NCBI GenBank assembly: GCA_911728435.2
Contig: OU452205.1
Location: 1,617,760 to 1,681,759, forward strand
DNA from: Apoderus coryli
Taxonomy: Eukaryota > Arthropoda > Insecta > Coleoptera > Attelabidae
DNA length: 64,000 nt
Reading direction: 5' to 3'
Numbering within the stretch: the first letter of the stretch is position 1; each line of letters begins with the position of its first letter. The notes under the pieces were generated by a model. That model was not told the origin of the DNA, ran no database searches, and saw only the letters and a list, made by a program, of their open reading frames with translations. A program made the translations under genes and the position numbers. This document shows positions 1-11,600 of this stretch, piece by piece.

Positions 1-315
1 ATTATGTGATAGGTATGCGTTCTATTATATATATGCATCCATTATTATAATTAATATACCTACCATTTGCTAAATGTTTGACCTGTTTGTGTGAAAAAAT
101 ACAGCTATATTGAAATTATTATATAGGGTTTCCGCAAGTTAACGCTTAGGACTATTTTTGGGCTCAAAATCAATTAACTTGTTCTCCCCCTGTTGGTCAC
201 GTCGGAGTCTCATGATTTAGGTAGAACATTCCAATCAGAAGAAAAATTTCTTATTTTGGATCGAAACATAATGGCTAAAAGTCACAAGTGTTATTTTCAG
301 GACATCCTGAAGATA
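1..315. other. AT-rich stretch without a recognised gene
   Basis: I see no open frame with recognisable protein motifs and no clear repeat boundary here. Homology to the Crypton-like copy at 59.7-61.3 kb begins only near 316. Confidence 0.5.
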
Positions 316-860
316 ATTTTTTAGTAAATATAGTAACAAATCAAATTACTTAATTTTAAGTCATGTGTCAAATTTCACCTCTGGATTACAGCGATAATAC
401 CCTACATGTGGTGTTTTCAGTTTGGTGTTTTTTTTATTAACAATTAATTAAACGTCAAACTGACAACTGGTTTAAAAATGTCGGAAGATTTGGTATCCGT
501 TAGATGCAATACCAAATCTTCCGACATTTTAAAACCAGTTGTCAGTTAGATGCAATACCAAATCTTCAATTAACTTCTTCAACAGTGGAAATTAACAATC
601 CGTCAACTTCAGCAAACTCTTCTTCCAATTTAACATTTACCAATTGTACTTTTCACAACTGTAGGTTTAAATAAAAATGAATAATATTTGTTTGATTAAA
701 ACTAATACATTTTGTATCGAAAATTATTAAACGTCAAATTGACAATAAAATTTTTGATATCTACAAAGTAAAAAATTATCTTATCGAATACTCCTCGGGC
801 CTTGATAAATCCTTCGAGAATCCTTCGAGAGAGTTGCTCAAGGATAATGTACACGTTGCT
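316..860 (+). mobile_element. Deletion derivative of the Crypton-like element (copy A)
   Basis: This 0.55-kb sequence matches both ends of the 1.6-kb minus-strand element at 59690-61310, in reverse orientation to it. Shared blocks are 316-496 (matching the complement of about 61120-61310), 568-680 (the end of the recombinase frame, including the sequence for its Asn/Cys-rich C-terminal tail) and 680-860 (the region beyond the gene). Everything encoding the catalytic domain is missing, so this is a non-autonomous copy. At the deletion point the start of the gene is present as an inverted duplication. It lacks the 226-bp insertion found in the other copy, so it records the pre-insertion site. 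Confidence 0.7.
461..544. repeat. 36-bp-arm palindrome in copy A
   Basis: Arms 461-496 and 509-544 are reverse complements with one mismatch and enclose a 12-base loop. The arms contain the start of the recombinase gene (ATG near 478). In addition, the 23 bases at 499-521 recur directly at 545-567. The layout suggests a fold-back repair event that produced the deletion derivative. Confidence 0.85.
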
Positions 861-904
861 CCTGTCGGTCAGTTCAACCAGTCAGAGGACTGTTCATTTC
901 CACT

Positions 905-1725
905 AAGTTTTATCTCTTTTTTTAGGTATACAGTGAGGAGTAAAAGTCACCCATAAATTTCCTTTAAATTTTATTGAATTTATGTATGAGTGACTTTTAG
1001 TCCTCATTGTATATAATTAAATGTTGCCAGGTTTTCGATAAATTGTAATTAATGTTCATTTCCAGTAAGTTTGACCTGTTTTTTTATTGATACAGTGAGG
1101 ACGAAAAGTCACCCATAATTTTTTTTATCGAATTTATGCGTGATTTTTCGTCCTCATTGTATATAATTAATAGTTGCCAGTTTTTCAATAAATTGTAATT
1201 AATGTTCATTTCCAGTAAGTTTTACCTGGTTTTTTATTTGTACAGTGAGGACGAAAAGTCACCCATAATTTTTTTTATCGAATTTAAGCGTGATTTTTTG
1301 TCCTCATTGTATATAATTAAATGTTGCCAGTTTTTCAATCATTTTAATTAATGTTCATTTCCAGTAAGTTTTACCCACTTTTTTATTTGTACAGTGAGGA
1401 CGGAAAGTCACCCATAATTTTTTTTTATCGAATTTATGCGTGATTTTTCGTCCTCATTGTCTATAATTAAATGTTACCAGTTTTTCAATAAATTTTACTT
1501 AATGTTCATTTCCAGTAAGTTTTACCTGTTTTTTTATTTGTACAGTGAGGACGGAAAGTCACCCATAATTTTTTTTATCGATTTTATGCGTGATTTTCGT
1601 CCTCATTGTACATAATTAAATGTTGGTAGTTTTTCGATAAATTGTAATTAATGTTGATTTGCAGTAAGTTTTATTTTTTTTTTATTTGTACAGTGAGGAC
1701 GAAAAGTCACCCATAATTTTTTTGT
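905..1725. repeat. Tandem array of about 150-bp units, each with an inverted repeat
   Basis: The sequence TACAGTGAGGA (or a close variant) starts at 929, 1091, 1241, 1390, 1541 and 1689, giving periods of 162, 150, 149, 151 and 148 bases. The last unit is cut off near 1725. In each full unit the motif CAGTGAGGACGAAAAGTCAC is followed about 30 bases later by its approximate complement ending in TCCTCATTG, flanked by TATA-like sequence. Each unit is therefore a small TIR-type element (TA-flanked, about 85 bp) plus a 65-bp spacer containing TTCCAGTAAGTTTTA. The first unit has the best-matched arms and a longer core. It reads as a miniature transposon that became a satellite. Confidence 0.85.
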
Positions 1726-1749
1726 GTACATTATTCTTTGCTTAAACTG

Positions 1750-2085
1750 ACAACGTGTTCCACTCGTGTCGTATACTAGCCATGTCTGATACAGTGACTG
1801 CAAAAAGTTTCATCCGCTTGAGGTTTTATTATATTTATTTTATTATTTATATTTTTTCCAGTCACTGTAGTTATTTCTATTACTGTCGGTATCCTTTGAC
1901 AGGCATGATTTATTAGACGTCTTATATACGAGAGAGAAATGTATCAAAAAACGCTGCATTCGATGCCCTTTTACAATGTAAAGAGGCATGGGAACGGATA
2001 GCCCCGGTAGAATCGTTAAATTTATATATTTTAAATTAACTTTGGATAAACTATACCTTACCAAAATCCGCATTTTTCATTAGCC
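1750..2085. mobile_element. Interspersed repeat shared with 40.9-41.7 kb (copy 1)
   Basis: A short inverted-terminal unit lies at about 1794-1871: it begins CAGTGACTGCAAAAAGTT and ends with its near complement before CAGTCACTGTAG. It is followed by about 190 bases (1871-2050) nearly identical to 41530-41695. The same TIRs occur at 41017 and about 41510, where they enclose a longer interior including a mitochondrial insertion. The minus strand of 1843-2073 is open for 76 codons, and the second copy is open in the same frame for 64 codons with similar residues (for example LPGLSVPMPLYI). I do not recognise this product. It may be coincidental or a fragment of an unknown transposon gene. Confidence 0.55.
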
Positions 2086-3124
2086 ATTGTGTGTCAATTG
2101 TTTTGCAAGGAAAGAGTAGAAGGAGCCGTGTTCTAGCAAAGCTGAGCAAGTTTCCTTATACAGGATGTCTCTGCGGGAATAATCGCGATAGATGTTATGT
2201 ATAATACTTGAAGTTGATGTCAACTTGCTTACTTCAAATGGAACACCCTATATATTGTTACGATTTTGGATTCTATGTAAGATGCTAGACAAAGCTTATG
2301 TATTACACCAGTAAGACCTAAACAAGGTTGCATCTGCAAAGCAGATAATTTTGCTGTGTTATTTTTTGCTAGCAAATTTAAAAAGCACTACTAATGCATC
2401 AAACGTTGTTGATTTTCTAAATGGACACCTTTTCTCTTATCTACAAACAATACATAATTCATATTTCTTCTTTAACCAAAGACAAAGAAATGAACGAAAA
2501 TTATATTTCTATCAACACAAACAGAAAATTTACCAAGAGGATATTATTTACTTTTCATAAGACATTTTATCTTATGCAAACAACAACAATATACCTACAC
2601 GAGAGTAGGTATTATATTTATAATAAGTGTTGGAAATGAATTCAAATATATGTATATTATGATGGGACTATGTTATTTTGATATGATTAATGTCTTCGGA
2701 TATAAGGATACTGAAATGCACAAATGTTTAAACAGAATGGCTAACAAACAGAGAGAACACATATGGATCTCGTTATATTTACCATTTGGTGTCACAAAGG
2801 GGATTGGGTTACGGTATTAAGGGTGAATGACAACATTGGCAACGGTCACCAGCGTTGTAAAGGATTTGTAGAAAGGATTTGCTAAAACAATCAAATATAG
2901 AACGTAGTAATACTATAGATGGTAATTTGTTTCGTCCGGTAAAATATTTATTAGGGATTTTATATATTTTACAAGCATTACATTTTTTTACATACAGTTC
3001 TATGTCATGGTCTAAACCATTCCGTTGTGAGCTCCATGAATTTCGTTTAATAATTGCTCTTTATAATTTTCCGGAATTAACACGATAACCCCACATTAAT
3101 AATCCATTATCAATACTAATTTCC
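2086..3124. other. No recognised gene; transposon-end motifs only
   Basis: Short frames at 2351-2639 and 2879-3088 have low-complexity, AT-driven translations with no motif. Motifs related to the recurring ACACCCTGTAT terminus appear near 2156 and 2242. Confidence 0.4.
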
Positions 3125-3390
3125 GTGGATCTTCTTCTTCTTCGTCGGCCTTATCCGTTCCGGATGTTGGCTATCATCATGGCAATGCGCACTTTGTTGG
3201 CTGCAGCGCGGAACAATTCTATGGAAGTCACGCCAAACCACTTCCGTAAGTTGGCGAGCCAGGAAATTCTCCTTCTACCTGAACCCCTTCTTCCTTCCAC
3301 CTTACCTTGCAGGAACAGTTGTAGCAGACGATACTTGACAGGGCTTCTCATGAAATGGCCCAAATACTCAAGTGGATCTTCTAGCAAAAG
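3125..3390 (-). pseudogene. RTE-type LINE, C-terminal end of the reverse transcriptase protein
   Basis: The minus strand encodes 78 residues reading YLGHFMRSPVKYRLLQLFLQ, then a GKVEGRRGSGRRR basic stretch, then SWLANLRKWFG and RAAANKVRIAMMIANIRNG. This is the characteristic tail of RTE-clade LINE proteins, just before the 3' end. The element's 3' end lies at the left edge, where a GAAGAAGAAGAAG-like tail (minus strand, about 3128-3142) is visible. The fragment is 5'-truncated: only the last tenth or so of the usual protein is present. It is not functional. Confidence 0.8.
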
Positions 3391-3559
3391 GTTTTAAATC
3401 ATCACAAAGTTCCCTTATACATGCGGGGAATTCGTCAGTAAGGATAGTTTCTTAGGGCTTGAATGATAGGGTCCTCTACTAAACAAAAGCATTAAAATTG
3501 AAACTTGTTTCACCAATGAAGGAGTTGTGAAATTTAGACAGGACAAAAAGCAGGCAGGC

Positions 3560-3760
3560 ACACTTGAAGGTTTTCGAGAAATTCGAGTTTGAAAATTTTT
3601 AGACAAAACTGGTCCTTAGTACAAAGCATTAATAAAATTTTGGAAAACTTTTCATTAGCAAACTGTATTTTAATAATTTTATTATAATGCTGTTTACTAA
3701 GGACCAGTTTTGTCCTAAAATTTCAAACTCGAATTTCTCGAAAAACTTAAAGTTTTTCGA
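3560..3760. repeat. Palindromic repeat with arms of about 75 bp
   Basis: The sequence from about 3562 to 3637 (ending ...GGTCCTTAGTACAAAGCATT) is mirrored by its complement at about 3683-3757. The unpaired centre is about 45 bases and AT-rich. This is the architecture of a small foldback or MITE. No coding sequence is present. Confidence 0.75.
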
Positions 3761-4899
3761 GAAAAAAGAAGTATGCCTTTTTTATGTAGAAAACTTTATT
3801 TTATCACATTTTTAACACAAAATGTACAAAAATCACAAGAAAAAAAAGTTAGGTTATAATTAAGGCAAGGGTCCCCCCGTTTACCCGTCTTGTCATCCTT
3901 TTTTATTCAATTTCATGTCAGTTTACGACATTTAACTAGGTGAATAAATATGCTACAGTTGGTTAATTCTTCTTTACTCGTTTCGATAATATTTCAAAAA
4001 AATCGTCCTCAGGCAGTCATTTTTAACACCCTGTATCTTTGTAAATAAGGACTTTTCGAAAAAGTACAATTTAGGTTTTTTTCATAATTAGATGTCCCCA
4101 ATTCGCTCACAAATTTTGGCCATGTCTTTCTGAAACACCCTGTATAATATTCATAAACTAGTTTAAGGTAAGAAGGTCTACTTATCTATGGATTTATCAA
4201 ATGGGTGAATAAACTATTATCGGATGTTTACGCAGACAGGGAGTGTTCAAAGTTGGTAAATTTTACTAGCATTTATGTTATTTATGGATATTACAAAAAA
4301 TTCTGTAGTATATTATTTGCTATACTTATTTCCCAGGACCGTAACTAGAGAAACATTTACTAAAAGAAGGTACAATTTTGGTGCCCTGGTTGTAATATAA
4401 ATAAAACAGTATAAAATTGGCGTCCTGGATTAACATTATTTTCCATGAAACTGATTCTCTAAGTGGCCTCTCAATATTCTGGAAAGTTTGATGGTTAGGA
4501 ATTCTGCGGTCTGGATATTTTTCATGATAATCTCTGACGTCCATTTCTCTCGTATAATCCATATAGGATGTCAACCTTCTCAGCGATAGAATAATGTTCC
4601 ATTGTAAAGAACCAATAAATATTTAGGTCAGATGGACTGATTATTTATTTTACTGTTGCAAAGTAAACAAAGACAACAAGAGACAGGAAAGTCTTAAAAT
4701 GAAATCAGCTAGTGTCAGAGAAATAATTAAAGTCATTTATACAGGGGGCAACAAAAATACAAATTTGTATTAACGAATGATGCGCCATTTTAAAATTTCT
4801 AGGCATTAACCAAAAGATTGCATTTGCGTGAAAACACGCCAATAACAGTAGTAATCCTTCCTCATTCAAAATGAGTGCAAATCGATATAGGCGTTTAGG
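3761..4899. other. No recognised gene
   Basis: The sequence is AT-rich with two ACACCCTGTAT-type motifs (near 4027 and 4136). The minus-strand frame at 4326-4574 shows no family motif. Confidence 0.4.
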
Positions 4900-6365
4900 A
4901 ATTATGAACTATAGTGCGGACATTGAGAACTATAGGCCCATTGCGCTCCTTAGTGTAATATCCAAGATAATTGAGAGGGTAGTGGCCGACCGTATCTGCG
5001 GCTACTTGGACGGGTTTGATGTTCTCAGTGGCAGTCAGCATGGATTTAGAAAGGGACTCTCTACTGAGACCTGTGTCACTGACTTCATAGAGTGTGTCCA
5101 TAACAGCATGGATAGGGGACGTTACGTCGTTGCTTTGCTTTCTGACTTATCGAGGGCGTTTGACACAGTTGATAAATCGTACTTAACCAACCGAAGATTC
5201 GCAGTGCGTGTGGGTGATGCTTTCTCCGATTCTGAGAGTATTGATATCGGCACCCCACAGGGTAGTGTTTTGGGACCACTCATATTCTTACTATACGTAA
5301 ACGATCTACCTGAACATATTAGCTTCGGAAGGGTGTTTTTGTATGCGGATGATACAACGTTAGTGGTTGAGGATGCAGACTCCGGTATACTTCTGAAAAA
5401 GATTAACGTTGTTTTGGAGGAGTTTCAGTCGTGGTGCAACAGAAACAAACTTATAGTGAACTTGAGTAAGACCGTCGCCATCCAGTTTAATAAGTTTCAA
5501 ACAAACTTGCCATTTAATGTGCACTTTGGTGGACATAATCTTCCGTGGGCTGATTTTGTTAGCTTGTTGGGAGTTTTGGTCGATCGTGAACTCATGTGGA
5601 CGGATCAACTTAGCAGTGTTTGTGCTAAGGTAAATAAGCAATGCAATGTCCTGTTCTCATTAAGATCTATCTTCTCTTATCAATGTACTTTGCGTTAATC
5701 TACCCAATGATATCTTATAATATCATTTCTTGGGGGCGATCGACGGAATTGCATCGAATATTCGTTTCACAAAAGCAGGCTATTCGCTTGATATTTGGAC
5801 TATCTGGCCGTGACACATGTAAACCTTTATTTATTAGAGAAAAAATATTAACAATTCCATGTATATACATCTATAAACTGTTACAGTTCACCTTTAATAA
5901 GATGGGATGTATTCAGAGGAACGGTTCACAACACACATACTTGACAAGGGGTAGAAATCAATTGTATCCCTCACGACCAAGGAGGGAATTTTACAAGAGG
6001 TCACCGATGTACTCTGGTATTACTTTCTTTAATATGCTACCAGAGGATATAAAAAATGCCTCAAACATAATCTCATTTAAGAACAAATTGAAGCATTTAC
6101 TCACAGTAAACGCATTTTATGGATATTCGGAGTTTCTCGGTTACCTTGTTGGGACAGTTCATTGAATTTTGTACATGTGATTTTATTGTTTAAGATCTTA
6201 TTTAATTTTATACAAATTATTTTAACGTTCTAGATTTTATTTAATTCATATGATTTTATTGTTTGAGATTTTAGTGTCTATTGTTTTTTAACTTATTAAT
6301 TAATATTTAGACGCAATCAATGTACCATTGTATCTTTTGAATAAAGCATATTATTATTATTATTA
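4900..6365 (+). pseudogene. 5'-truncated CR1/Jockey-type LINE: reverse transcriptase
   Basis: The element encoded an RNA-dependent DNA polymerase for target-primed retrotransposition. Visible blocks in order are ENYRPIALLS (about 4927), GSQHGFRKGLSTETC (about 5030), the motif-A region LSRAFDTVD (about 5150), GTPQGSVLGP (about 5250), the catalytic YADDTTL (about 5342) and the C-terminal conserved block ending in FFNMLPEDIKN (to 6165). The polymerase-domain sequence normally present between motif A and KSYLTNRR is missing, an internal deletion of roughly 40 residues. A frameshift near 5695 moves the reading from the first frame (to 5698) into the second (5641-6165). The endonuclease domain is absent. 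A 3' UTR with AATAAA (about 6340) ends in a TAT/TTA microsatellite tail at 6346-6366. Dead copy. Confidence 0.9.
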
Positions 6366-6366
6366 T

Positions 6367-7502
6367 ATTCCGAAAAAACGATATTAATTTGAGAACTTTA
6401 CCGCCCTGTAGAGGCAAAGCAAAGCAACATTTAATATAGGTATATTTGCCCCTATCGGCCTATTTTCAGTTGAGGAATTTATGGCTAAATGTTGTACAGT
6501 CATTTCATAGACACCCGGTATGGTCCTTCATTGCGACAGGCTCTCGCCCGCTTGTAGATACGTACAGCCTGTACATTAGTACATTGTTAATAGGGTTTGG
6601 GTCTCAACAATATTTTTTAAACTAAACATGCTATGAGGAACAACAAAAAAAAAAGTACCATAAAACCAATTTAGTTTATTTCTATGACGAAACTGTCTAT
6701 ATATCAACTAACATAAATCATATTTGATGGCTGCATTACGTGTTTGCGGTACACCCAAAAGTTGGTTTACAACCCCCTTACATAGACATAGTGTTACCAT
6801 TCCATAAAAGTTTCGCATTCATTTCTATGTAATTTGATTTTGGTTGGGTGCAGATTTTTTACTGTTGTATATTGTAAATAACCAGGCCATAAAGGGTTTT
6901 ATGTTGTTATATTTTGGATTTATACGTTATTTAAAAGTCTATAAATATTTATGTCAAATAGACAATAAAGCAGAATTCCATTCATCCCATTTTTTGATTG
7001 ATATTGCGCTAAAAATAATTTAAATATATTATGTAAATATACAGGGTGGCGCGGCAACATTTAAGGGGGTGGTTTCTCAAGGTCATTTTATGAAAAAATG
7101 TTCGCATAAATATACGTCCGCAAAAGCATTGTTTTCAAGATGCAAGGTGTTAATTTTTTTGTTGTAAATAACGGTTCTGTTTTTAATTAAGTCAAATAAC
7201 ATTACTCATTTTTAGTCAAATTATTCGCAAATATTCTTGATATTTTGCGTCCACATTTAGTATTATTATTCTTGAAATAAAAGTCAACCTCCACGCAATA
7301 AATTTAATAAATTTCTCTAAAAAATCTTACATTTACCAAATATGTTTTGCAGCATCAGGCCGCATCATCAGTGCTTATCAAAATTACGTAAAGCTCTCAC
7401 AAATCTATTATTATTACTCAATGGAGCTAGTAACACAACTCGACAACGCCACTGGACTTAAAAATTTTGTCCCCCGTTCCGTTACTTTCTGGACACCCGG
7501 TA
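6367..7502. other. No gene; contains fragments of dispersed repeats
   Basis: Includes one copy of a repeat shared with 22.4 kb (7040-7165) and an ACACCCGGTAT end motif at about 7492, immediately before a TTTA microsatellite. No coding motif was seen. Confidence 0.45.
7040..7165 (+). repeat. Dispersed repeat, copy 1 (shared with 22428-22550)
   Basis: This starts with TACAGGGTGGCGCGGCAACA and continues for about 120 bases that match 22428-22550 in direct orientation (shared: ATATACGTCCG, AAAAGCATTGTTT, AAGATGCAAGGTGTTAA-like). It is probably one end of a DNA transposon, since it begins with the recurring TACAGGGTG motif. Confidence 0.65.
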
Positions 7503-7526
7503 TATTTATTTATTTATTTATTTAAG
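7503..7526. repeat. TTTA microsatellite
   Basis: Six tandem copies of a TTTA-type unit directly abut the truncated 5' end of the LINE that follows. Confidence 0.9.
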
Positions 7527-7527
7527 A

Positions 7528-8606
7528 CATTCGATTCGTTTGCTGAGTTCCCATCTCACTGGTAGGAATGTTGTAACGATGTTTGAGTCAAAGTCTTCTC
7601 AGTCCTTGTTGAGCTCTTGTGGAGTCCCACAGGGCTCGGTGCTCGGACCTCTATTGTTTTTGATTTTCATTAATGATTTACCGCTACATCTGTCATGCTC
7701 TGACATTGTTTGCAGACGATTCAGCTATTGTCGATGTTGAACTGTCGAGTGATGTTCTGGCCTCAAGTATGATTAATTCACAGTCGAGGGCTGCTGACTG
7801 GTTTGCAGCTAACAAAGTCTGTATGAATGCCAATAAAACAGCTACTAAAATATTTACATTACGTGAGACGGATGTTGCTGTTTCTCATGGTCTGGTAAAG
7901 TTTTTGGGTGTCACTTTGGACCAAAAGCTAACCTGGGCGGGTCATGTCGAGGTTACCATTGCCAAGTTGTCTAAGGTTGTGTTCATGTTGCGAAGCTTGA
8001 AGGGTGAAGTCTCTTTTAATGTTTCGAAATCAGCATATTTTGGCCTTTTTCACAGTGTGGCTTCATATGCTTTGTCAATTTGGGGACACTCTTGTCATGC
8101 TAGTCGGGTATTCGCAATCCAAAGACGAGTGGTTCGAATAATGACAGATTTAACGTTTAGAGAGGATGTCAGACCTAAATTTAAAGAATGTAAAATAATT
8201 ACACTCCCGTGTCTCTATATCTACAATTCAATTATGTATGTGAAAAATAATTACAATCTGTACATAAAGCATGATGATGTTCACAACCACAATACCAGAA
8301 ACAAAAATCACATTCTTCCTGAATATATGAGGTTGGGTAGAAGCAGAAATTCTGTAAACTATTATGGTCCCACATGCTATAATCATTTGCCAGATAGTTT
8401 GAAAATACTGAGCCTTGCAATGTTCAAAAATAGATTAAAAAACTACTTAATTGACCAGGCTTTTTACTCCATTGATGAATTCCTCAGCACTGACTTTCTG
8501 TTTTGATTAAGTTATAGACATTTCTATGTTTTATGTTGTGTTATGTAATCTTTTAGTATTTAATATGCCTTGTGCAAACCTTTTTTGGTAATGACAATAA
8601 ATAAAT
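7528..8606 (+). pseudogene. 5'-truncated CR1/Jockey-type LINE: reverse transcriptase C-terminal half
   Basis: Reading starts inside the polymerase domain: SCGVPQGSVLGPLLFLIFIN (about 7615) in one frame, then a frameshift near 7690 and FADDSAIVD in the next frame. The frame stays open to 8506 (277 codons). Later blocks include FLGVTLDQKLTW, SIWGHS, the tail block HNHNTRNKNHILP and a Cys-free C-terminus ending FYSIDEFL. The same order of blocks is present in the LINE at 4.9-6.4 kb and in the tail at 48.7 kb. These look like related but distinct families. The 3' UTR ends with AATAAATAA at about 8598. Motif A and the endonuclease are missing, so the copy is dead. Confidence 0.9.
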
Positions 8607-11600
8607 AACAGATACAAGTACAATATAATATGGATCAAGAGTAGTAAGGTAAGTAAAATGGTTGCAAATTAACTTTGAGTTGAGGATATTTTTTAATCTA
8701 AAAAGAATTTGGTTCATTAATACCATATAATAATTATAATTGTTTGGTTTTAAAGCTGGTGAAATTTATCACATATCGATGGTATATAATTAGGGTCGTC
8801 CATTTATTTGCTCAAACTAATTTTAAATTTAAGGCAGAATAAAATATTGCAGTTTAAAAAGTAATCAAAATATAATATAAAGGATTGCATATAACGATCA
8901 TAAATTCAGAACACAAAAATATATTTTCTGTATCTGCTATTCCGACCCTCGTCGATATTATACTGTTTATTAAGAAATAAATAAAAAAAAAAACCAGCAA
9001 CAAAAATTGCTAATTCACAGAGGGGCGCTTTCGGATTTAATTAAATTTTTTGACTGGCCGCTTGCAGTATAGATATAACAGACAAAGAAACGTTTTTTTT
9101 TATAAAAAGAAGAATGTATTGTAAATTTCACAACGGTCAGAAAAAGTGATAAATTACCTTTGGGGGGCCATAAAATAATAAAATTTAATACATAAACCGC
9201 ACTAATAAATATGGTCATCTTAATCGAGTCGGGGTGTAAAATTTTACTATAGGTATTTTACATTATACGAGGAAGGTTTGATAAGTCCGCGCCTTTTAGA
9301 ATTTCCCGCAATTCAATTTTTGGTAACCTTACTCGATACAAGAGCAACTTGTCAATGTTCTTTTTCCAAATAAAGTTTGTTAAAACTCGAGTTAAAAATT
9401 ATTTAAGATCATCAATGTCACAGGAAAAGTTAAGCCTTAATTTCTATAGAAAGAACAGTAACGGATTTGATTTGTTTTAATACCTAACCTAACTTTAAGG
9501 ACTTCTAAGATGAAAAATTTATACAAACATGTATCCGTGGAAGCTTTGTTACTGAGATACAGGGTGTCAAAGGTTCAGGACTGATTTAATTATTTAAATA
9601 CTTATTTTTTTACAATTATTAACTGATTAATCTTCCATTTCCTACTTTGTTCATTTCATTTGAAACGTTCATTAAAATGTTGAAGCCGATTATGACCAGT
9701 GGTAATGTTGGATAGGAATCTCCTGATAATATATTACTGATATACTTAAAGCATCGCAATTTACTAAAGTTATTAACATATTTACAGTATTTAAGAGAAA
9801 AATAAAATACTCTTTCCTCACTCTTGTCTTGAAGTTTGTTTATTTAAGTATCAAATAGAGACTACTGCGCATACTTCGTAGTCGTTCATACTCATCAGGC
9901 AGCCACACCGCTCGATATTTTGCTTTTAGAACACTTTTAAATTATAATAATCATTTTGCAAAAAATTTACAGGAAAAAAGTTATTGAAGGTTGGAAAATT
10001 ATTTTAACATTTCTGTATTGATAATAAACAAATATTACAATGCAATGAATTTACTGGATGTTGTTTATTGCACTTATACTCTCAGAAAATATAATTTTAG
10101 TTTAAAATTTAAAATATTTTACTTTTTTTTTTTAAATTTTATAAGGCAGTCCTATATATAATCTGAGGAAGTATGTTGAATGTGATTTTGTGTTTCTTTG
10201 ATGACTAAATATTTTACTGTTAGATCGAAAAAGTCTAATTAACTTTCCTAATGTCTATATATTTTTTACTAATACTCGAGACAAACGAGACGAACGTTAA
10301 TCTCGTCTCATCTCGAAAAACATTATTTCAAAATTTCGAGACGAGACGAGACAAAGCTTCATCTCGTCTCGTCTCGTGACGACTCTATTCTCCCATCGAC
10401 ACCGCTACGAAAGCTGATTTATTGCAAAGAATTATTATCAATGCTGCAGATTATTCAAGCCCGACACGATGCCCAAAGTGCAGTTTAATTTTTTGAAAAG
10501 AATCAATTTGTGTATGCATCAACGTAGTGAACATTTCGAACATTTCTTATAATCATTAAACTAGTTCGTAGTAGTAAGAATTTAATTGTTTTAATGTTTT
10601 ACTTGGTTCCGAATAGACACAAATTGCCAATTTCAAGGTACTGTAAATAATTTTTATGTAGAGAAACGGTAGGTATGTAACAAAACCATTCAAATATGTG
10701 ATATAAATCGTCTTAATCGCAAGCATCAATTTAAAAAATGAATGACTTAGTCAGTCATTACAGCCAAATACGCAATTCTATGCGCCTATTGTGCATATAT
10801 AGATACAAACATAATAATTCTCGTAAATGGAGTAGCCTCGGAAACATAAAAATTGTTCATATTACTCTGCCCACATGGAAAAAAGGGGCGATGTATAATT
10901 GCCAATAATATATCATATGACTAAGTTTGGCAAATACATAAAATTTTGCTGTAGATCACCGTTATTGCCGCCTGGGGTCCAACGAATTTAAACAGAGAGG
11001 GAACATCAATCGGTAGCATGAACGAGAAAGTAAGATGGAGAGTGTTGCAGCCGTTGTAACCAAATTCCCATATCTGAGGCCGAATCAATTTATTAATTTT
11101 AAAAAAGAGGGACCGAACCCGCCCTCAGGAAAATGGTGTGGGCCGAAGTTTAGAATACACATCAAATATTATAAAGGTAGAAAGGTAGAGTAATATGTAC
11201 GGAATGAATGAAACGAGTACAAGCAATAAGTGTAATTAAAATTTTAATTTCGTATGGGATGTAAACTTTCACTAGTGCTTGATTTTGCGGAATTTATATA
11301 CGAGGGTGGTTTCATATCAATTTGCATTAAGGCATGATCGATATGCGAAGGACATTTTGATTTGCCCCCTTACTAGCACACTAATGTCAACACTGTTGCC
11401 GTTGCTACGCGTCATAATTTCAAATTGATAATTTATTACAATTATTAATTCTTATTTGAGTTTTGAATGACTTCATAACAATATGAAAATTCGAATTGAT
11501 CGAACCTACATCAAGTTGATTCATTTGATTGGGTTTCCCTCAAAAGGTGAAGGCAGAATCATGACATAATTATACAGTTATAAGTATAATTAAATAATTA

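Noticed and set aside
905..1725. CRISPR array
   Set aside because: The period is about 150 bp with near-identical spacers, each unit has internal inverted repeats, and the genome is eukaryotic.
9830..9905. Minus-strand CTGATGAG followed by GAAG, resembling a second hammerhead core
   Set aside because: A stem II can be drawn, but position 15.1 is G, and no paired stem III or stem I with a usable cleavage triplet follows.
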